Of a stretch of 64,000 nucleotides of DNA, positions 53,798 through 62,878 are shown one piece after another. Under the pieces are notes generated by a model. That model was not told where the DNA came from. It saw nothing but the letters and a program-made list of their open reading frames with translations, and searched no databases. The stretch's first letter is position 1. Every line of letters starts with the position of its first letter. Position numbers and translations under genes: made by a program. The DNA comes from Chromatiaceae bacterium (lineage in GTDB: Bacteria > Pseudomonadota > Gammaproteobacteria > Chromatiales > Chromatiaceae). The DNA lies in assembly GCA_024235315.1 (NCBI GenBank), contig JACKMP010000008.1, positions 68,431 through 132,430 of the forward strand, in the 5' to 3' direction.

Positions 53798-56176
53798 ATG
53801 TCGGTTGATTTCTCGGAATACGTCGCCTGTCTCGATCAGGAACACCAGCAGCACCGCGAGGCGCTGGAGTCTTCGTACCATGAGGCGGCCAGGATCATGT
53901 CGCCGCGCGGCCTGCAGAACTATCTGGAAGGCATGCGCGCGATGTGCACCATGGGGCGTGGACACGACCTGGTGCTGACCTATATCCAGGAGATGCCAGG
54001 AGTCGCCAAAGAGGTCGGCGAGGACGTGATCCCGGATATCGTCGAGGCGATGATGAAGCTGGCCTCGCACACCTCGGGCAGCGTGATCTCGCTGATCCTG
54101 GCCAGTATGCCGCTGGTCTCACAGCGCCTCGGCGACGCCGAGGTGGTACGTGGCTTCCTCAGCCTGCTACACCAGATGGCCGGCAAGACGCCACGCGGCA
54201 TGCGCCCGATGCTGGAAAACCTCGACGAGCTGCTGGCCAAACTGACCCTGGGCGGCCTGCGCCGCTGGGTCATGTGGGGCGCACAGGCACACCAACGCGA
54301 TCTCGACGGCCAGATGGCCTATTTCGGGCTGAAGACCGAATCATCGCGCTCGGTCCTGCAGAAAGAGCGGCGCGGCACCCTGTTTGTCGACAACCAGCGC
54401 AAGCTCAACTTCTACCTGCGTGCACTTTGGGCGCGCGCCTTCCTGATGCGCCCGACCTCCGGAGACTATGAGACCCGGACCGGCCTTAAGCCCTATATCC
54501 AGGATTTCCAGATCCACGTGCCTGATGCGTTCGACGCGTTTCGCGGCATCAACGGCATCGAGATCTACCGCGCAACGGCGGCGCATTGTGCCGCACACAT
54601 GGTCTATACCCGTGACCCGATCTCGGCCGAGCAGTTGTCGCAGGCGCAGATGCGCTGCATCGAGTTGTTCGAGGATGCGCGCGTCGAATACCTCGCCTAT
54701 TCCGAGTTTCCCGGCCTGCGCAAGCTGTGGCTGTCATTCTTCACCGCGCAACCGGGCAAGGATGACGAGAAGACCGAGGTACACGAGGCAATGGACCTGA
54801 TGATGCGCACCACGCGCGCCATCATGGACCCTGACCACACAGACCCGCTCGATGTCGTCAACGAGGTAGCGGCCGGGTTCCGCGCCGCACTGGAAAAGGA
54901 TCCTTACGACCCGCGCATGGCGTGGATGGCCGGCATCGATTTCTACAACAGGCTGACCGAGATCTCGCGCATCCCGAGTGTGCGCATCCTGTCCGACTGG
55001 CCGATCCCCTACCGTGATGACAACCGTTACTTCTGGGAATTCGACGAGAACATGTTCATCGCCGAAGGTGCTGACTACATCCCGGCAAGCGACCAACAGG
55101 TGCGCAAGCACGTCTCGGTCATGGAGATGGCCAACGAGGTGGACTGCGAACTGGCCGGCGACGACGCACAGGAAATCTGGGTCTGCGCGACTGAGTTCTA
55201 CCCCTACGAGGACTTCGGCGTCAGCTTCAACGAGATGTGGGGCAAAGAGCCGGTCTCCGAGCCGTATCACTACGACGAATGGGACTACCACGTGCAACTG
55301 GCGCGGCCCGATTGGGCAACGGTCATCGAGCGCCGCCAGGGCAAGGGCGATCCGGAGGTGATGGACGAGATCCTCACCAAGCACAAGCCGATCGCATCGC
55401 GCATCCGTCGACTGATCGACGCCATGCAGCCGCAGGGCATAGTACGCCGCCGCGGTTACGAAGAAGGCGAGGAACTCGACCTGAATGCCGCCGTGCGCGC
55501 GATGATCGACATCCGCCGCGGCATCATGCCCGACCCGCGGATCAACATCCGAATCACCCGCCACATCCGTGACCTGTCGATCGTGGTGCTGATGGACCTG
55601 TCCGAGTCGACCAACGAAAAGGTGGGCGTCGAAGAAGGCGAACCGGGCTACGAAGAGGCCGATTCGATCCTCGACCTGACACGCGAGGCGACTGGCCTGC
55701 TCGCGTGGGCCATCGATTCGATCGGTGACAACTTCGCGGTCCACGGCTTCGCCTCGGACGGACGGCACGACGTGCAGTACTACCGCTTCAAGGATTTTGA
55801 AAAGCCGTACGACGACGAGGCCAAGTCGCGCCTGGCCGGCATGAAGGGCAACCTGTCGACGCGCATGGGGGCAGCACTGCGTCACGCCGGCTGGCACCTG
55901 AGCCAGCAGCCCGCGCAAAAGCGCCTGGTGCTGCTGATCACCGACGGTGAGCCTGCTGACATCGACGAGCGTGACCCGCAGTATCTGCGCCACGACACCA
56001 AGAAGGCGGTCGATGACCTGGCGATGAAGGGCATCTACACCTACTGCCTTACCCTGGATCCGAACGCCGACCGCTACGTCGCACGGATCTTCGGTGAGAA
56101 CAACTACTCGGTCGTCGACAACGTGGAGCGGTTGCCGGAGCGACTACCCAATGTGTTCGCCGCACTGACGGGATAG
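53798..56176 (+). CDS. cbbO: RuBisCO activase adaptor CbbO (vWA domain)
   Basis: CbbO is the adaptor that links the CbbQ ring to RuBisCO. Its C-terminal von Willebrand A domain binds the large subunit through the metal-ion site. The 792-residue product has the MIDAS motif D600-x-S602-x-S604 in VVLMDLSESTNEK, with the later VLLITDGEPADIDERD also typical. The N-terminal two-thirds is helical and acts on CbbQ. The protein ends with RLPERLPNVFAALTG. It is the last gene of cbbLSQ-UPF0114-O. Confidence 0.96.
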   Translation: MSVDFSEYVACLDQEHQQHREALESSYHEAARIMSPRGLQNYLEGMRAMCTMGRGHDLVLTYIQEMPGVAKEVGEDVIPDIVEAMMKLASHTSGSVISLILASMPLVSQRLGDAEVVRGFLSLLHQMAGKTPRGMRPMLENLDELLAKLTLGGLRRWVMWGAQAHQRDLDGQMAYFGLKTESSRSVLQKERRGTLFVDNQRKLNFYLRALWARAFLMRPTSGDYETRTGLKPYIQDFQIHVPDAFDAFRGINGIEIYRATAAHCAAHMVYTRDPISAEQLSQAQMRCIELFEDARVEYLAYSEFPGLRKLWLSFFTAQPGKDDEKTEVHEAMDLMMRTTRAIMDPDHTDPLDVVNEVAAGFRAALEKDPYDPRMAWMAGIDFYNRLTEISRIPSVRILSDWPIPYRDDNRYFWEFDENMFIAEGADYIPASDQQVRKHVSVMEMANEVDCELAGDDAQEIWVCATEFYPYEDFGVSFNEMWGKEPVSEPYHYDEWDYHVQLARPDWATVIERRQGKGDPEVMDEILTKHKPIASRIRRLIDAMQPQGIVRRRGYEEGEELDLNAAVRAMIDIRRGIMPDPRINIRITRHIRDLSIVVLMDLSESTNEKVGVEEGEPGYEEADSILDLTREATGLLAWAIDSIGDNFAVHGFASDGRHDVQYYRFKDFEKPYDDEAKSRLAGMKGNLSTRMGAALRHAGWHLSQQPAQKRLVLLITDGEPADIDERDPQYLRHDTKKAVDDLAMKGIYTYCLTLDPNADRYVARIFGENNYSVVDNVERLPERLPNVFAALTG

Positions 56177-56638
56177 CCGGCCCGGCCTCGCAGCACAGCA
56201 GGTTCAGCGTTCGCCTGCGCGAGGCGATGCCTCGCCTCCGCTTGTCTCACCCCGGGCGCAATTTCCGCGCGATGATCGGGCCCCAGTCCTGCCATCCATG
56301 GCACTGCGTTCGACTCGCAGAGCACAGTCTGCGGGCCGCTCCCCCGAGCGCATCATGGTTCCGACCACTGTTCATACTTAAGTGCGAGAGGACGCCGTAG
56401 CTGAACCCTGCGATGTAGTCGTCGCCCGGGAGTCAGCGTTGCTGGGCCACGATCCGCGCCTTCATTGAATCCACGATGGGCCAGAACAGGAGCGTCCGCT
56501 TTCAACCGGTCAACTTTCGCTCGGGGACTATACTTTCCGTGGCCATTGATACGCCGGGGACAGGAATTTTCATCGAAGCGCCCGCGCTACTCGGCACGAA
56601 CGAATAAGCTGCTAAGAACAACGATTTGGAGGATCCAC
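56177..56638. other. Intergenic region after cbbO
   Basis: No gene is supported in these 462 bases. A stem of GCGAGGC 56219-56225 with GCCTCGC 56229-56235 could end the cbb transcript, although no T-run follows. A TATACT at 56529-56534 is a candidate -10 for the GYD gene, but no good -35 stands at normal distance. Confidence 0.5.
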
Positions 56639-56929
56639 ATGACAATGTTCGTCAGTCTCTTGAATCTCACCGATCAGGGCATCCGGAACGTCAAGGAATC
56701 GCCTCACCGATTCGAGGCATTCAAGGATATGGCCGCAAAGCAGGGAGTAACGGTCAAGGCGGTGTACTACACGGTTGGACAGTTCGACATGATCGTGATC
56801 GTCGAAGGGAACGACCAAGCGGCCATCGCGTCGCTGCTGGCGACCAATGCATTGGGAAACATCCGGTCTCAGACGATGCTTGCCTATACCGTTGACGAGA
56901 TGAAGAACATCACCGCGATGATGCCTTGA
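56639..56929 (+). CDS. GYD-domain protein
   Basis: The 96-residue product, from ATG 56639 with TTGGAGG six bases upstream, is a GYD-domain (ferredoxin-like dimeric alpha-beta) protein. Typical segments are MFVSLLNLTDQGIRNVKESP, VTVKAVYYTVGQFDMIVIVEGND and SLLATNALGNIRSQTMLAYTVDEM. Family function is unknown. It lies 460 bp beyond cbbO and probably has its own promoter. A bidirectional hairpin follows at 57076. Confidence 0.9.
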   Translation: MTMFVSLLNLTDQGIRNVKESPHRFEAFKDMAAKQGVTVKAVYYTVGQFDMIVIVEGNDQAAIASLLATNALGNIRSQTMLAYTVDEMKNITAMMP

Positions 56930-57075
56930 TAGTTTGCCGATCTCTGGAATCGTGGCGCTGGCATGCAAAGTGAGATCAAGTGTTTGCACTCGTAGATTGC
57001 CACCTGCCGCGCACCAAGAGGCGCCGCCTTCAAGGCCGCTTCTTTGTCTCAGGCCCGCCGCAAGCTGTCGTAAGA

Positions 57076-57095
57076 AACCCCGCCGAAGCGGGGTT
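57076..57095. terminator. Hairpin between convergent GYD and EF-hand genes
   Basis: AACCCCGC 57076-57083, loop CGAA and GCGGGGTT 57088-57095 form a perfect 8-bp stem with a stable tetraloop. On the minus strand it runs into TTTCTT, so it works best as the EF-hand gene terminator and may also stop the GYD transcript. Confidence 0.75.
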
Positions 57096-57120
57096 CCAGT
57101 TCCGTTGCCACTTGCGGTGG

Positions 57121-57390
57121 TTAGAACGGCCCCGCGTCAGTCGGGGTATCGATCCTATGCCCAACAGGCGTCACCGTGACCGCCGAAGCAATAATCTCCG
57201 CTCGATCCAGCTTACCGTCCCCATCCGTGTCGATTTCCGCCCAATGTAACGCCACGTCTTGACTGCATTTAACTTCGGACGGTATTTCTCCGCTGTGGTC
57301 ATCCTGAGGTTGATACCGCTGGGCAGCAACGGCAACGGAGCTGAGTCCGAACGCCAGTACAATGCCAAACACAACAGGAACCATGTTCAT
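57121..57390 (-). CDS. Small secreted EF-hand protein
   Basis: From ATG 57390 (GGAG eight bases upstream) the 89-residue product has a signal peptide ending AVAA-Q near residue 24. A single canonical EF-hand loop, DTDGDGKLDRAE, supplies calcium ligands at positions 1, 3, 5 and 12. One cysteine occurs in VKCSQD. Periplasmic calcium binding is likely, the role unknown. The gene stands alone and converges with the GYD gene. Confidence 0.8.
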   Translation of the reverse strand: MNMVPVVFGIVLAFGLSSVAVAAQRYQPQDDHSGEIPSEVKCSQDVALHWAEIDTDGDGKLDRAEIIASAVTVTPVGHRIDTPTDAGPF

Positions 57391-57847
57391 GGTCGTCTCC
57401 TGCAAAAAAGCAACGACGCTCGGATCATCAAGATCCAAGCGCCCGTATCCTGGCAAATATGCCAAGTACCCGATTGCGGGGGGGGCGAGGCGATTGCCTC
57501 ATAATCAGGAAGAATGCACTGAACCCGGAAGAACCCGATCCTCGTATCCTCTCGCTGAAATAAAGTCTAGTTCACGTGCGTCGCGGCAATGCTTTTTTCC
57601 ACGGTTGAGGCATTCAATTTCCATGGGAATTGGCGAGGCCAACAACGACCACGCTTCCCGTGATTCCGTCCGGTTCGTGTTATCGCCCGCCTTGCGGCAA
57701 CGCCGAGCATTTTGTCGGATTGGGGTCGAAAGGGGGCAAAGCAGGCACTGCTTCTGGCCGGCAGCGGCGGGACGCACCGCCGGTCGGAATCGTTGCGATT
57801 ACCGTGATCCGGAGATCCCAGCCACCACGGCCAGGCCGAGCAAACCG
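57391..57847. other. Intergenic stretch without a supported gene
   Basis: These 457 bases contain only short, inconsistent reading frames on both strands and no family motif. The part near 57391-57500 should hold the EF-hand promoter. The part after about 57540 has lower G+C than its neighbours, which may mark decayed or recently acquired sequence. Confidence 0.5.
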
Positions 57848-58297
57848 TCAACCCCGAGAAAAAGGCAGCACCTTTTTCGACCTAGGCTCGCAGCCGTGCT
57901 CCCTGTAGCGCTGCTCCATCAGGTCGAGCGCGCCGTTGAACTGGCCGATCAGCCGGGTGTGCAGCTCGCGTGCGCTCTCATGGTAATAGACGAGCTCGAT
58001 CGGCGCTGGTTCGGTCAGGTCGTCCCTTCCCTGGTCATGACGGAACACCCAGGCCAGCATGATAAGACGGCCACCCTCGCCATCGCGCACCGCATACGCC
58101 TGGTTGTCGACGAAGATGACCTCTTCCTCGTCGATCACCGATTGCATCTGCATGCTGCGCACCGGGACGAACACGTGCGCATAGTGGCAGCGCGACAGCA
58201 TCAGGCGACAACGGTTGTATAGAGGCGCCGGAATGCTGAGCCGCTCGCGGGCGACCTCATCGGGACGGAAGAACGTCTCGGTGACCAGGTCACTCAT
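57848..58297 (-). CDS. Hypothetical soluble protein, 149 residues
   Basis: I do not recognise this protein. From ATG 58297, with GGAGG six bases upstream, it is 149 residues, soluble and without signal or membrane segment. It has LYNRCRLMLSRCHYAHVFVPVRSMQMQSVIDEEEVIFVDN in the middle and YYHESARELHTRLIGQFNGALDLMEQRY near the end, and finishes with a basic tail. The strong ribosome site and clean codon pattern support a real gene. It lies 42 bp after another unknown gene on the same strand, probably in one operon. Confidence 0.75.
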   Translation of the reverse strand: MSDLVTETFFRPDEVARERLSIPAPLYNRCRLMLSRCHYAHVFVPVRSMQMQSVIDEEEVIFVDNQAYAVRDGEGGRLIMLAWVFRHDQGRDDLTEPAPIELVYYHESARELHTRLIGQFNGALDLMEQRYREHGCEPRSKKVLPFSRG

Positions 58298-58339
58298 ACG
58301 TCGCCTCCGTGCCTGGTCGTACTGTGCCGGTGCGGGACA

Positions 58340-58642
58340 CTAACCGTCGTCACCGAGCTCCGGGTCCCACCCCAACTCGCGAGCACGGGCGATCGCAGCG
58401 TCGTAAATCTCCTGGTGCTTCTGCATGAGTTCGGGGGGGAGGTTCGACACGCGGTGCCCGTATTTTTCCCATTCCCGGGTCACCTGGTCGTACAGACCAT
58501 CAACCCGCTGACCGGTCCAGCCTTCGCAGGTCTCGGTCTGCGGGATCAGGCCGAACACCCAGGCGTCGCGGATGATGTTCCCGGTGGAATTCATCGCGCC
58601 GTACGGATCCTTGTCGATTCCCATGTACTTTTTCTGGATCAT
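58340..58642 (-). CDS. Hypothetical small protein, 100 residues
   Basis: I do not recognise this protein. ATG 58642 gives 100 residues starting MIQKKYMGIDKDPYGAMNS. A TTG at 58687 would add 15 residues (including ADYFAKRTWQ), and I cannot exclude it. The body is acidic and helical (YDQVTREWEKYGHRVSNLP, then IYDAAIARARELGWDPE) with no membrane segment. It is the first gene of a two-gene unit with the 149-residue protein, divergent from the histidine phosphatase. Confidence 0.7.
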   Translation of the reverse strand: MIQKKYMGIDKDPYGAMNSTGNIIRDAWVFGLIPQTETCEGWTGQRVDGLYDQVTREWEKYGHRVSNLPPELMQKHQEIYDAAIARARELGWDPELGDDG

Positions 58643-58711
58643 TTGCCATGTTCTTTTCGCAAAATAGTCTGCGATCAATTCTAGCAAATACCACCCGGGG
58701 TCCAGACCGAT

Positions 58712-59320
58712 ATGTCACCGATGAATTCCACCCGGCTCGATTACCTGCGCCATGGCGAGCCGGTCGGCGGCAGCCGCTTCCGCGGTAACGGCGTCGATGA
58801 CCCGCTGTCGGAGAATGGCTGGCAGCAGATGCGCACCAGCACTGCGGCAATCGACGACTGGCAGTGCGTCGTCAGCTCACCGATGCGACGTTGTCTCGAA
58901 TTCGCACGCTGGCTGGCGACCGAGCGCGGCCTGCCGCTGGAGGTCCAACCCGACCTGCGCGAGGTCGGATTCGGCGCCTGGGAAGGCATGGGGCGGGAAC
59001 AGCTGCGCACGCAAAGGGCGGCAGAATACGACGCCTTCTATCGCGACCCGGTGCATAACCGTCCCGCCGGCGCCGAGCCGCTGACGCTGTTCGGGGCGCG
59101 CGTGGCGACAGTGTTCGATCATCTGGTCAATGCCTACGCCGGTCAGCACCTGCTGGTCGTATGCCATGCCGGCGTGATTCGCGGCACCTTTGGCCACGTG
59201 ACCCAGTCGCCGCCGATAAACTGGTACCGCACCGAGGTCGACAACGCGGCGATCACGCGCTTCGTTCACAATCGGCGCGGTGCGCACCTGGTCGCGCACA
59301 ACTGGCGACCGAGCCTGTAA
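58712..59320 (+). CDS. Histidine phosphatase family protein (alpha-ribazole phosphatase-like)
   Basis: The 202-residue product has the phosphohistidine motif RHGE (13-16) in LDYLRHGEPVGG, the second arginine in SSPMRRCLEFA, the proton donor region REVGFGAWEGM and the second histidine in LLVVCHAGVIRG. The form resembles CobC-like alpha-ribazole phosphatases, which work in cobalamin assembly, but no other cobalamin gene is nearby, so the substrate is open. A second ATG three codons in may be the start. Confidence 0.85.
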   Translation: MSPMNSTRLDYLRHGEPVGGSRFRGNGVDDPLSENGWQQMRTSTAAIDDWQCVVSSPMRRCLEFARWLATERGLPLEVQPDLREVGFGAWEGMGREQLRTQRAAEYDAFYRDPVHNRPAGAEPLTLFGARVATVFDHLVNAYAGQHLLVVCHAGVIRGTFGHVTQSPPINWYRTEVDNAAITRFVHNRRGAHLVAHNWRPSL

Positions 59321-59382
59321 ACTGCCCCGCATCGCGCATGCCCTGGCATGTGCGCCCGTCCTGTCATCTGTTGGAGCACGCC

Positions 59383-59928
59383 ATGGCCTTCGCCCGACTT
59401 GCCTTTCGGACCCTGCTGACGCTGCTGATCCTGCTGGCTGTCATCGGCATGCTGTTGCCGTCATCAGCGACAGTCGAGCGCAGCATCGTGATCGATGCAC
59501 CGGTTGCCAAGGTGTTTCCCCATCTCAACGGCATGCGCGCATTCCACGCCTGGTCGCCCTGGTCGAGCATCGACCCGGACACGCGTTATCAGTTCGATGG
59601 CCCGGAACAGGGCGTCGGCTCGCGGATGGCCTGGGAGAGCGGCAACAACCAGGTCGGCCAGGGCAGTCAGGAGATCGTCGCGAGTATCACCAACGAACGC
59701 GTCGAGAGCGACCTGGTATTTGGCGACAAGGGCAATGGCAAGGCGATCTTTCTGCTCGAACCCGAAGGTACCGCGACCAGGCTGCGCTGGCAGTTCAAGA
59801 CCGATTTCGGCTGGGACCTGTTCGGCCGCTATGTCGGCCTGATGCTCGACAGCATGATCGGCGCCGCCTATGACAAAGGGCTCAAGACATTGAAGGCCAC
59901 GGTCGAACAGCCCGCTGCACAGACGTGA
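59383..59928 (+). CDS. SRPBCC (polyketide cyclase-like) family protein, membrane-anchored
   Basis: From ATG 59383 (TTGGAG seven bases upstream) the product is 181 residues. It has one N-terminal membrane helix (about 8-26, RTLLTLLILLAVIGMLLP) and a START-like SRPBCC domain beginning VERSIVIDAPVAKVFPHL and showing WSPWSSIDPDT and FDGPEQGVGSRMAWESG. Such proteins bind hydrophobic ligands, and the ligand here is unknown. It lies 62 bp after the histidine phosphatase gene and may be cotranscribed. Confidence 0.83.
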   Translation: MAFARLAFRTLLTLLILLAVIGMLLPSSATVERSIVIDAPVAKVFPHLNGMRAFHAWSPWSSIDPDTRYQFDGPEQGVGSRMAWESGNNQVGQGSQEIVASITNERVESDLVFGDKGNGKAIFLLEPEGTATRLRWQFKTDFGWDLFGRYVGLMLDSMIGAAYDKGLKTLKATVEQPAAQT

Positions 59929-60062
59929 CCCCCTGTTCAGCAGACCGGCGACGCCCGGCGGATGAGGCGCTGCAATACAATGGTTAGAGCAAACCAATGC
60001 TGGCGTAGGCCCGGGCACCCTATACTTGGCGGCTGTTCGCAAGTAATCAGAGGATCGACATC

Positions 60063-61016
60063 ATGGCGGAGGCAATCGGCCACCAAAGCCACCTGATCGA
60101 CACCGGACTGTACCGTCCGCAGCTCGCCGCCTGCTACCTGATCGAGGATCACGGCGAGCTCGCGATCATCGATACCGGCACCAACAACTCGGTACCGGCG
60201 GTAATGGACGCCATTGCGTCACTCGGTGCGACACCGCAGCAGGTGCGCTACCTGATCCCGACCCATGTCCACCTCGATCACGCAGGCGGCACCGGACGGC
60301 TGATGCAGCTGTGCCCGAACGCCACCCTGATCGTCCATCCCAAGGGTCTGCAGCACATGCTCGACCCAAGCAAACTGCAGGCCGGCGCCACTGCCGTGTA
60401 CGGCGAGGACGCGTTCGCGCGTGATTTCGGCGACCTGTTGCCGGTGCCCGAGGAACGCGCCATCGCCGCATCGGACCTGCAGACATTCGCACTCGGCGAG
60501 CGCCAGCTGCAGTTCATCGATACCCCCGGCCACGCCAACCATCACGGCTGCATCTTCGACCACGCCAGTGGCTACCTGTACACCGGCGACACCTTCGGCC
60601 TGGGCTACCGCGAATTCCGCGAGGGCGGCAGGGGACCGTTGCTGGTCGCGACCACGACGCCGGTGGCGTTCGACCCGGAGGCCTGGTTCAGTAGCCTGGA
60701 GCACATGTTTGCGTTGTCTCCCGGCGCCTGCTGCCTCACCCACTACGGCCGAATCGATCGGCCCGAGAACTACCTCGACATGCTGCGCCAGAGCATCCAG
60801 GCGCACGTCGCCATCGCCCTGGCGGAAGAGGCGCGCGCGCCGGAAGGACGCGACGCACGGCTGAGATCCGAGGTCGATCGGCTGCTGGTCGATGCCGGTG
60901 TCGCGCACAGCGGCCTGCCGCCAGCCCGTGTACGCGAAATATTTGCCGGCGACATCGAGCTGAACGCGCAGGGACTGGCGATCTGGCTGGCGAGGCGCGC
61001 AAAAAGCCGTTCATAG
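60063..61016 (+). CDS. MBL-fold metallo-hydrolase
   Basis: The 317-residue product has the metallo-beta-lactamase signature H68-x-H70-x-D72-H73 (THVHLDHAGG), the third-histidine region DTPGHANHHGC, YTGDTFGLGYREF with the bridging aspartate, and LTHYGRID. It resembles glyoxalase II-like and other thioester or lactone hydrolases, substrate not determined. A TATACT at 60021-60026 about 40 bp upstream is a candidate -10. The gene stands apart from both neighbours. Confidence 0.87.
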   Translation: MAEAIGHQSHLIDTGLYRPQLAACYLIEDHGELAIIDTGTNNSVPAVMDAIASLGATPQQVRYLIPTHVHLDHAGGTGRLMQLCPNATLIVHPKGLQHMLDPSKLQAGATAVYGEDAFARDFGDLLPVPEERAIAASDLQTFALGERQLQFIDTPGHANHHGCIFDHASGYLYTGDTFGLGYREFREGGRGPLLVATTTPVAFDPEAWFSSLEHMFALSPGACCLTHYGRIDRPENYLDMLRQSIQAHVAIALAEEARAPEGRDARLRSEVDRLLVDAGVAHSGLPPARVREIFAGDIELNAQGLAIWLARRAKSRS

Positions 61017-61071
61017 CCCACCACTATCGACAAGTTTGCAAACCGCGAATGGCACCGGCGGGCGCTGCAGT

Positions 61072-61077
61072 TATAAT
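61072..61077 (+). promoter_or_regulatory. Candidate -10 of the DAHP synthase gene
   Basis: TATAAT at 61072-61077 lies 30 bp before the ATG and is a perfect -10 hexamer. No recognisable -35 occurs 16-18 bp upstream, so the promoter may need help from an activator or be extended by other contacts. Confidence 0.45.
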
Positions 61078-61106
61078 CCGCCCATCCAACGAACCCGAAC
61101 CGTCAC

Positions 61107-62201
61107 ATGCAAAAAACAGACGACCTCCGAATCCACACGATCAAGGAAGTGGAACCACCAGCGCTGGTGCACGAACACCACCCGCTGACTCCCGAAGCGG
61201 TTAACACCGTGTCGCAGACCCGCGACGCGATCCACAGCATCCTCAACCGTGAAGATGACCGCCTGCTGGTGGTGATCGGCCCCTGCTCCGTGCACGACCC
61301 CAAGGCGGCGATCGAATACGCCAGCCGCCTGCTCCCGGTGCGCGAACGCCTGAAAGACGATCTGTTGATCGTGATGCGGGTGTATTTCGAGAAGCCGCGC
61401 ACCACCGTCGGCTGGAAAGGCCTGATCAACGATCCGGACCTCGACGAGAGCTTCCGTATCAACAAGGGACTCAACCTGGCGCGCGAACTGCTGCTGCAGA
61501 TCAACAATATGGGGTTGCCTGCCGGCACCGAGTTCCTCGACCTGATCAGCCCGCAGTACGTCGCCGACCTGATCAGCTGGGGCGCGATCGGGGCACGCAC
61601 CACCGAAAGCCAGGGTCACCGCGAACTGGCCTCGGGCCTGTCCTGTCCGGTCGGCTTCAAGAATGGCACCGACGGCACCATGCGCATCGCCGTCGACGCG
61701 ATGCGAGCCGCCGAGCGCCCGCACGTGTTCCTGTCGCTGACCAAGGCCGGTCGTTCGGCGATCTTCAACACCAGCGGCAACCTGGACACGCACGTGATCC
61801 TGCGCGGCGGCCGTCGCCCCAACTACGACACCGAATCCGTACACGAGGCAGAAGAAGTAATGGTTCGCGCCGGATTGCGGCCAAACCTGATGATCGACTT
61901 CAGTCACGCCAACAGCCGCAAACAGCACGAAAAGCAGGTCGAGGTCGGCGGTGACGTCGCCGGGCAGATCCGCCGCGGCAACCGCAATATCATCGGCGTG
62001 ATGATCGAAAGCCACCTGGTCGGCGGCCGCCAGGACCTGAACGACAACGGCAACCTGACCTACGGCCAGAGCATCACCGATGCCTGCCTGGCCTGGGAGG
62101 ACAGCGTCCCACTGCTGGAGACCCTGGCCGCCGCGGTACGAAAGCGCCGCGAGGTGCCCGAAGAGGAAGCCACCGGCGTCTCTGCCGCTACCGAGGACTG
62201 A
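61107..62201 (+). CDS. 3-deoxy-7-phosphoheptulonate synthase (class I DAHP synthase)
   Basis: DAHP synthase joins phosphoenolpyruvate and erythrose-4-phosphate, the first step of aromatic amino acid synthesis. The 364-residue product is the AroFGH type with GPCSVHDPKAAIEYA, RVYFEKPRTTVGWKG, LSLTKAGRSAIFNTSGN and IDFSHANSRKQHEKQ with metal ligands. Which aromatic amino acid inhibits it cannot be told with certainty from sequence reading alone. It is transcribed alone. Confidence 0.95.
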   Translation: MQKTDDLRIHTIKEVEPPALVHEHHPLTPEAVNTVSQTRDAIHSILNREDDRLLVVIGPCSVHDPKAAIEYASRLLPVRERLKDDLLIVMRVYFEKPRTTVGWKGLINDPDLDESFRINKGLNLARELLLQINNMGLPAGTEFLDLISPQYVADLISWGAIGARTTESQGHRELASGLSCPVGFKNGTDGTMRIAVDAMRAAERPHVFLSLTKAGRSAIFNTSGNLDTHVILRGGRRPNYDTESVHEAEEVMVRAGLRPNLMIDFSHANSRKQHEKQVEVGGDVAGQIRRGNRNIIGVMIESHLVGGRQDLNDNGNLTYGQSITDACLAWEDSVPLLETLAAAVRKRREVPEEEATGVSAATED

Positions 62202-62238
62202 CCACCGCGGCGCGCCCTGTGGCGCGCCGTGCGGCCGT

Positions 62239-62655
62239 TCAGAATTCGTCGAACCCGGCCTTGCGCAACCATGCCCTGGCCTTCTCCTCGTCACGCTCCA
62301 CCACTGTTCCGTCGCGGTACATCATGCCGATGGTCGTCATCGCGCCCTGCAGGCCCTGCTCGGCGGCCCTGGTGAACCACTCGAGCGCCTGCTGCCCGTT
62401 CTGTTCCACGCATTCGCCCTGCATGTACATGAACCCAAGGCCATGCTGCGCGAGGCCCAGGCCCGCCTCGGCCGCGGCCTGCATGTAACGCAACGCGAGC
62501 GCCTGGTTCTCGACCATGCCGAGCCCGTTCTGCGCCATGATCGCCATGCGGTACTGCGCCTCCGGGTCACCCTGCTCGGCAAGCGGGGCGAGAAAGCGTG
62601 TGGCGGTGCTGAAATGTTTCGACTCGAACGCGGCGATACCGCTGCTCAAGTCCAT
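62239..62655 (-). CDS. SEL1-repeat (TPR-like) protein
   Basis: From ATG 62655 (AAGGA six bases upstream) the 138-residue product has about three SEL1 repeats: LAEQGDPEAQYRMAIMAQNG, then AAAEAGLGLAQHGLGFMYMQG, and AAEQGLQGAMTTIGMMYRDG. It is all-helical, presumably a protein-interaction scaffold, and has no signal peptide. An ATG eight codons upstream is also possible. It converges with the DAHP synthase gene. The 220-bp gap to glcF (62656-62878) shows no other gene. Confidence 0.85.
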   Translation of the reverse strand: MDLSSGIAAFESKHFSTATRFLAPLAEQGDPEAQYRMAIMAQNGLGMVENQALALRYMQAAAEAGLGLAQHGLGFMYMQGECVEQNGQQALEWFTRAAEQGLQGAMTTIGMMYRDGTVVERDEEKARAWLRKAGFDEF

Positions 62656-62878
62656 GTCGAGTCCTTCATCCCGGATCATGTTCTTGCCTGCTCCTGTGGT
62701 GTGGCACCGGCCGAAGCCGGCGGCGCACGAATTAGGGGATTCGCATGGCTTTATACCATTGCATCGCGCACCACCAACGCCGCAGATCGGCGGGAAATTC
62801 CGCTGCAACTGCGCGACGAAAGCCAGCGCGAAGCACGTTAAACTGACGACAACACCCATCGCACGGCGTTCCAACAAA

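Noticed and set aside
57790..57850. Minus-strand frame ending in a GLLGLAVVAGISGSR-like hydrophobic tail, recalling PEP-CTERM anchors
   Set aside because: It lies after the stop of the 149-residue gene, has no start or body of its own, and lacks the PEP motif and a basic end.
57362..58222. 286-codon plus-strand reading frame
   Set aside because: It is antisense to a gene with a strong ribosome site and extends into a gene-free region, and the peptide lacks any motif.
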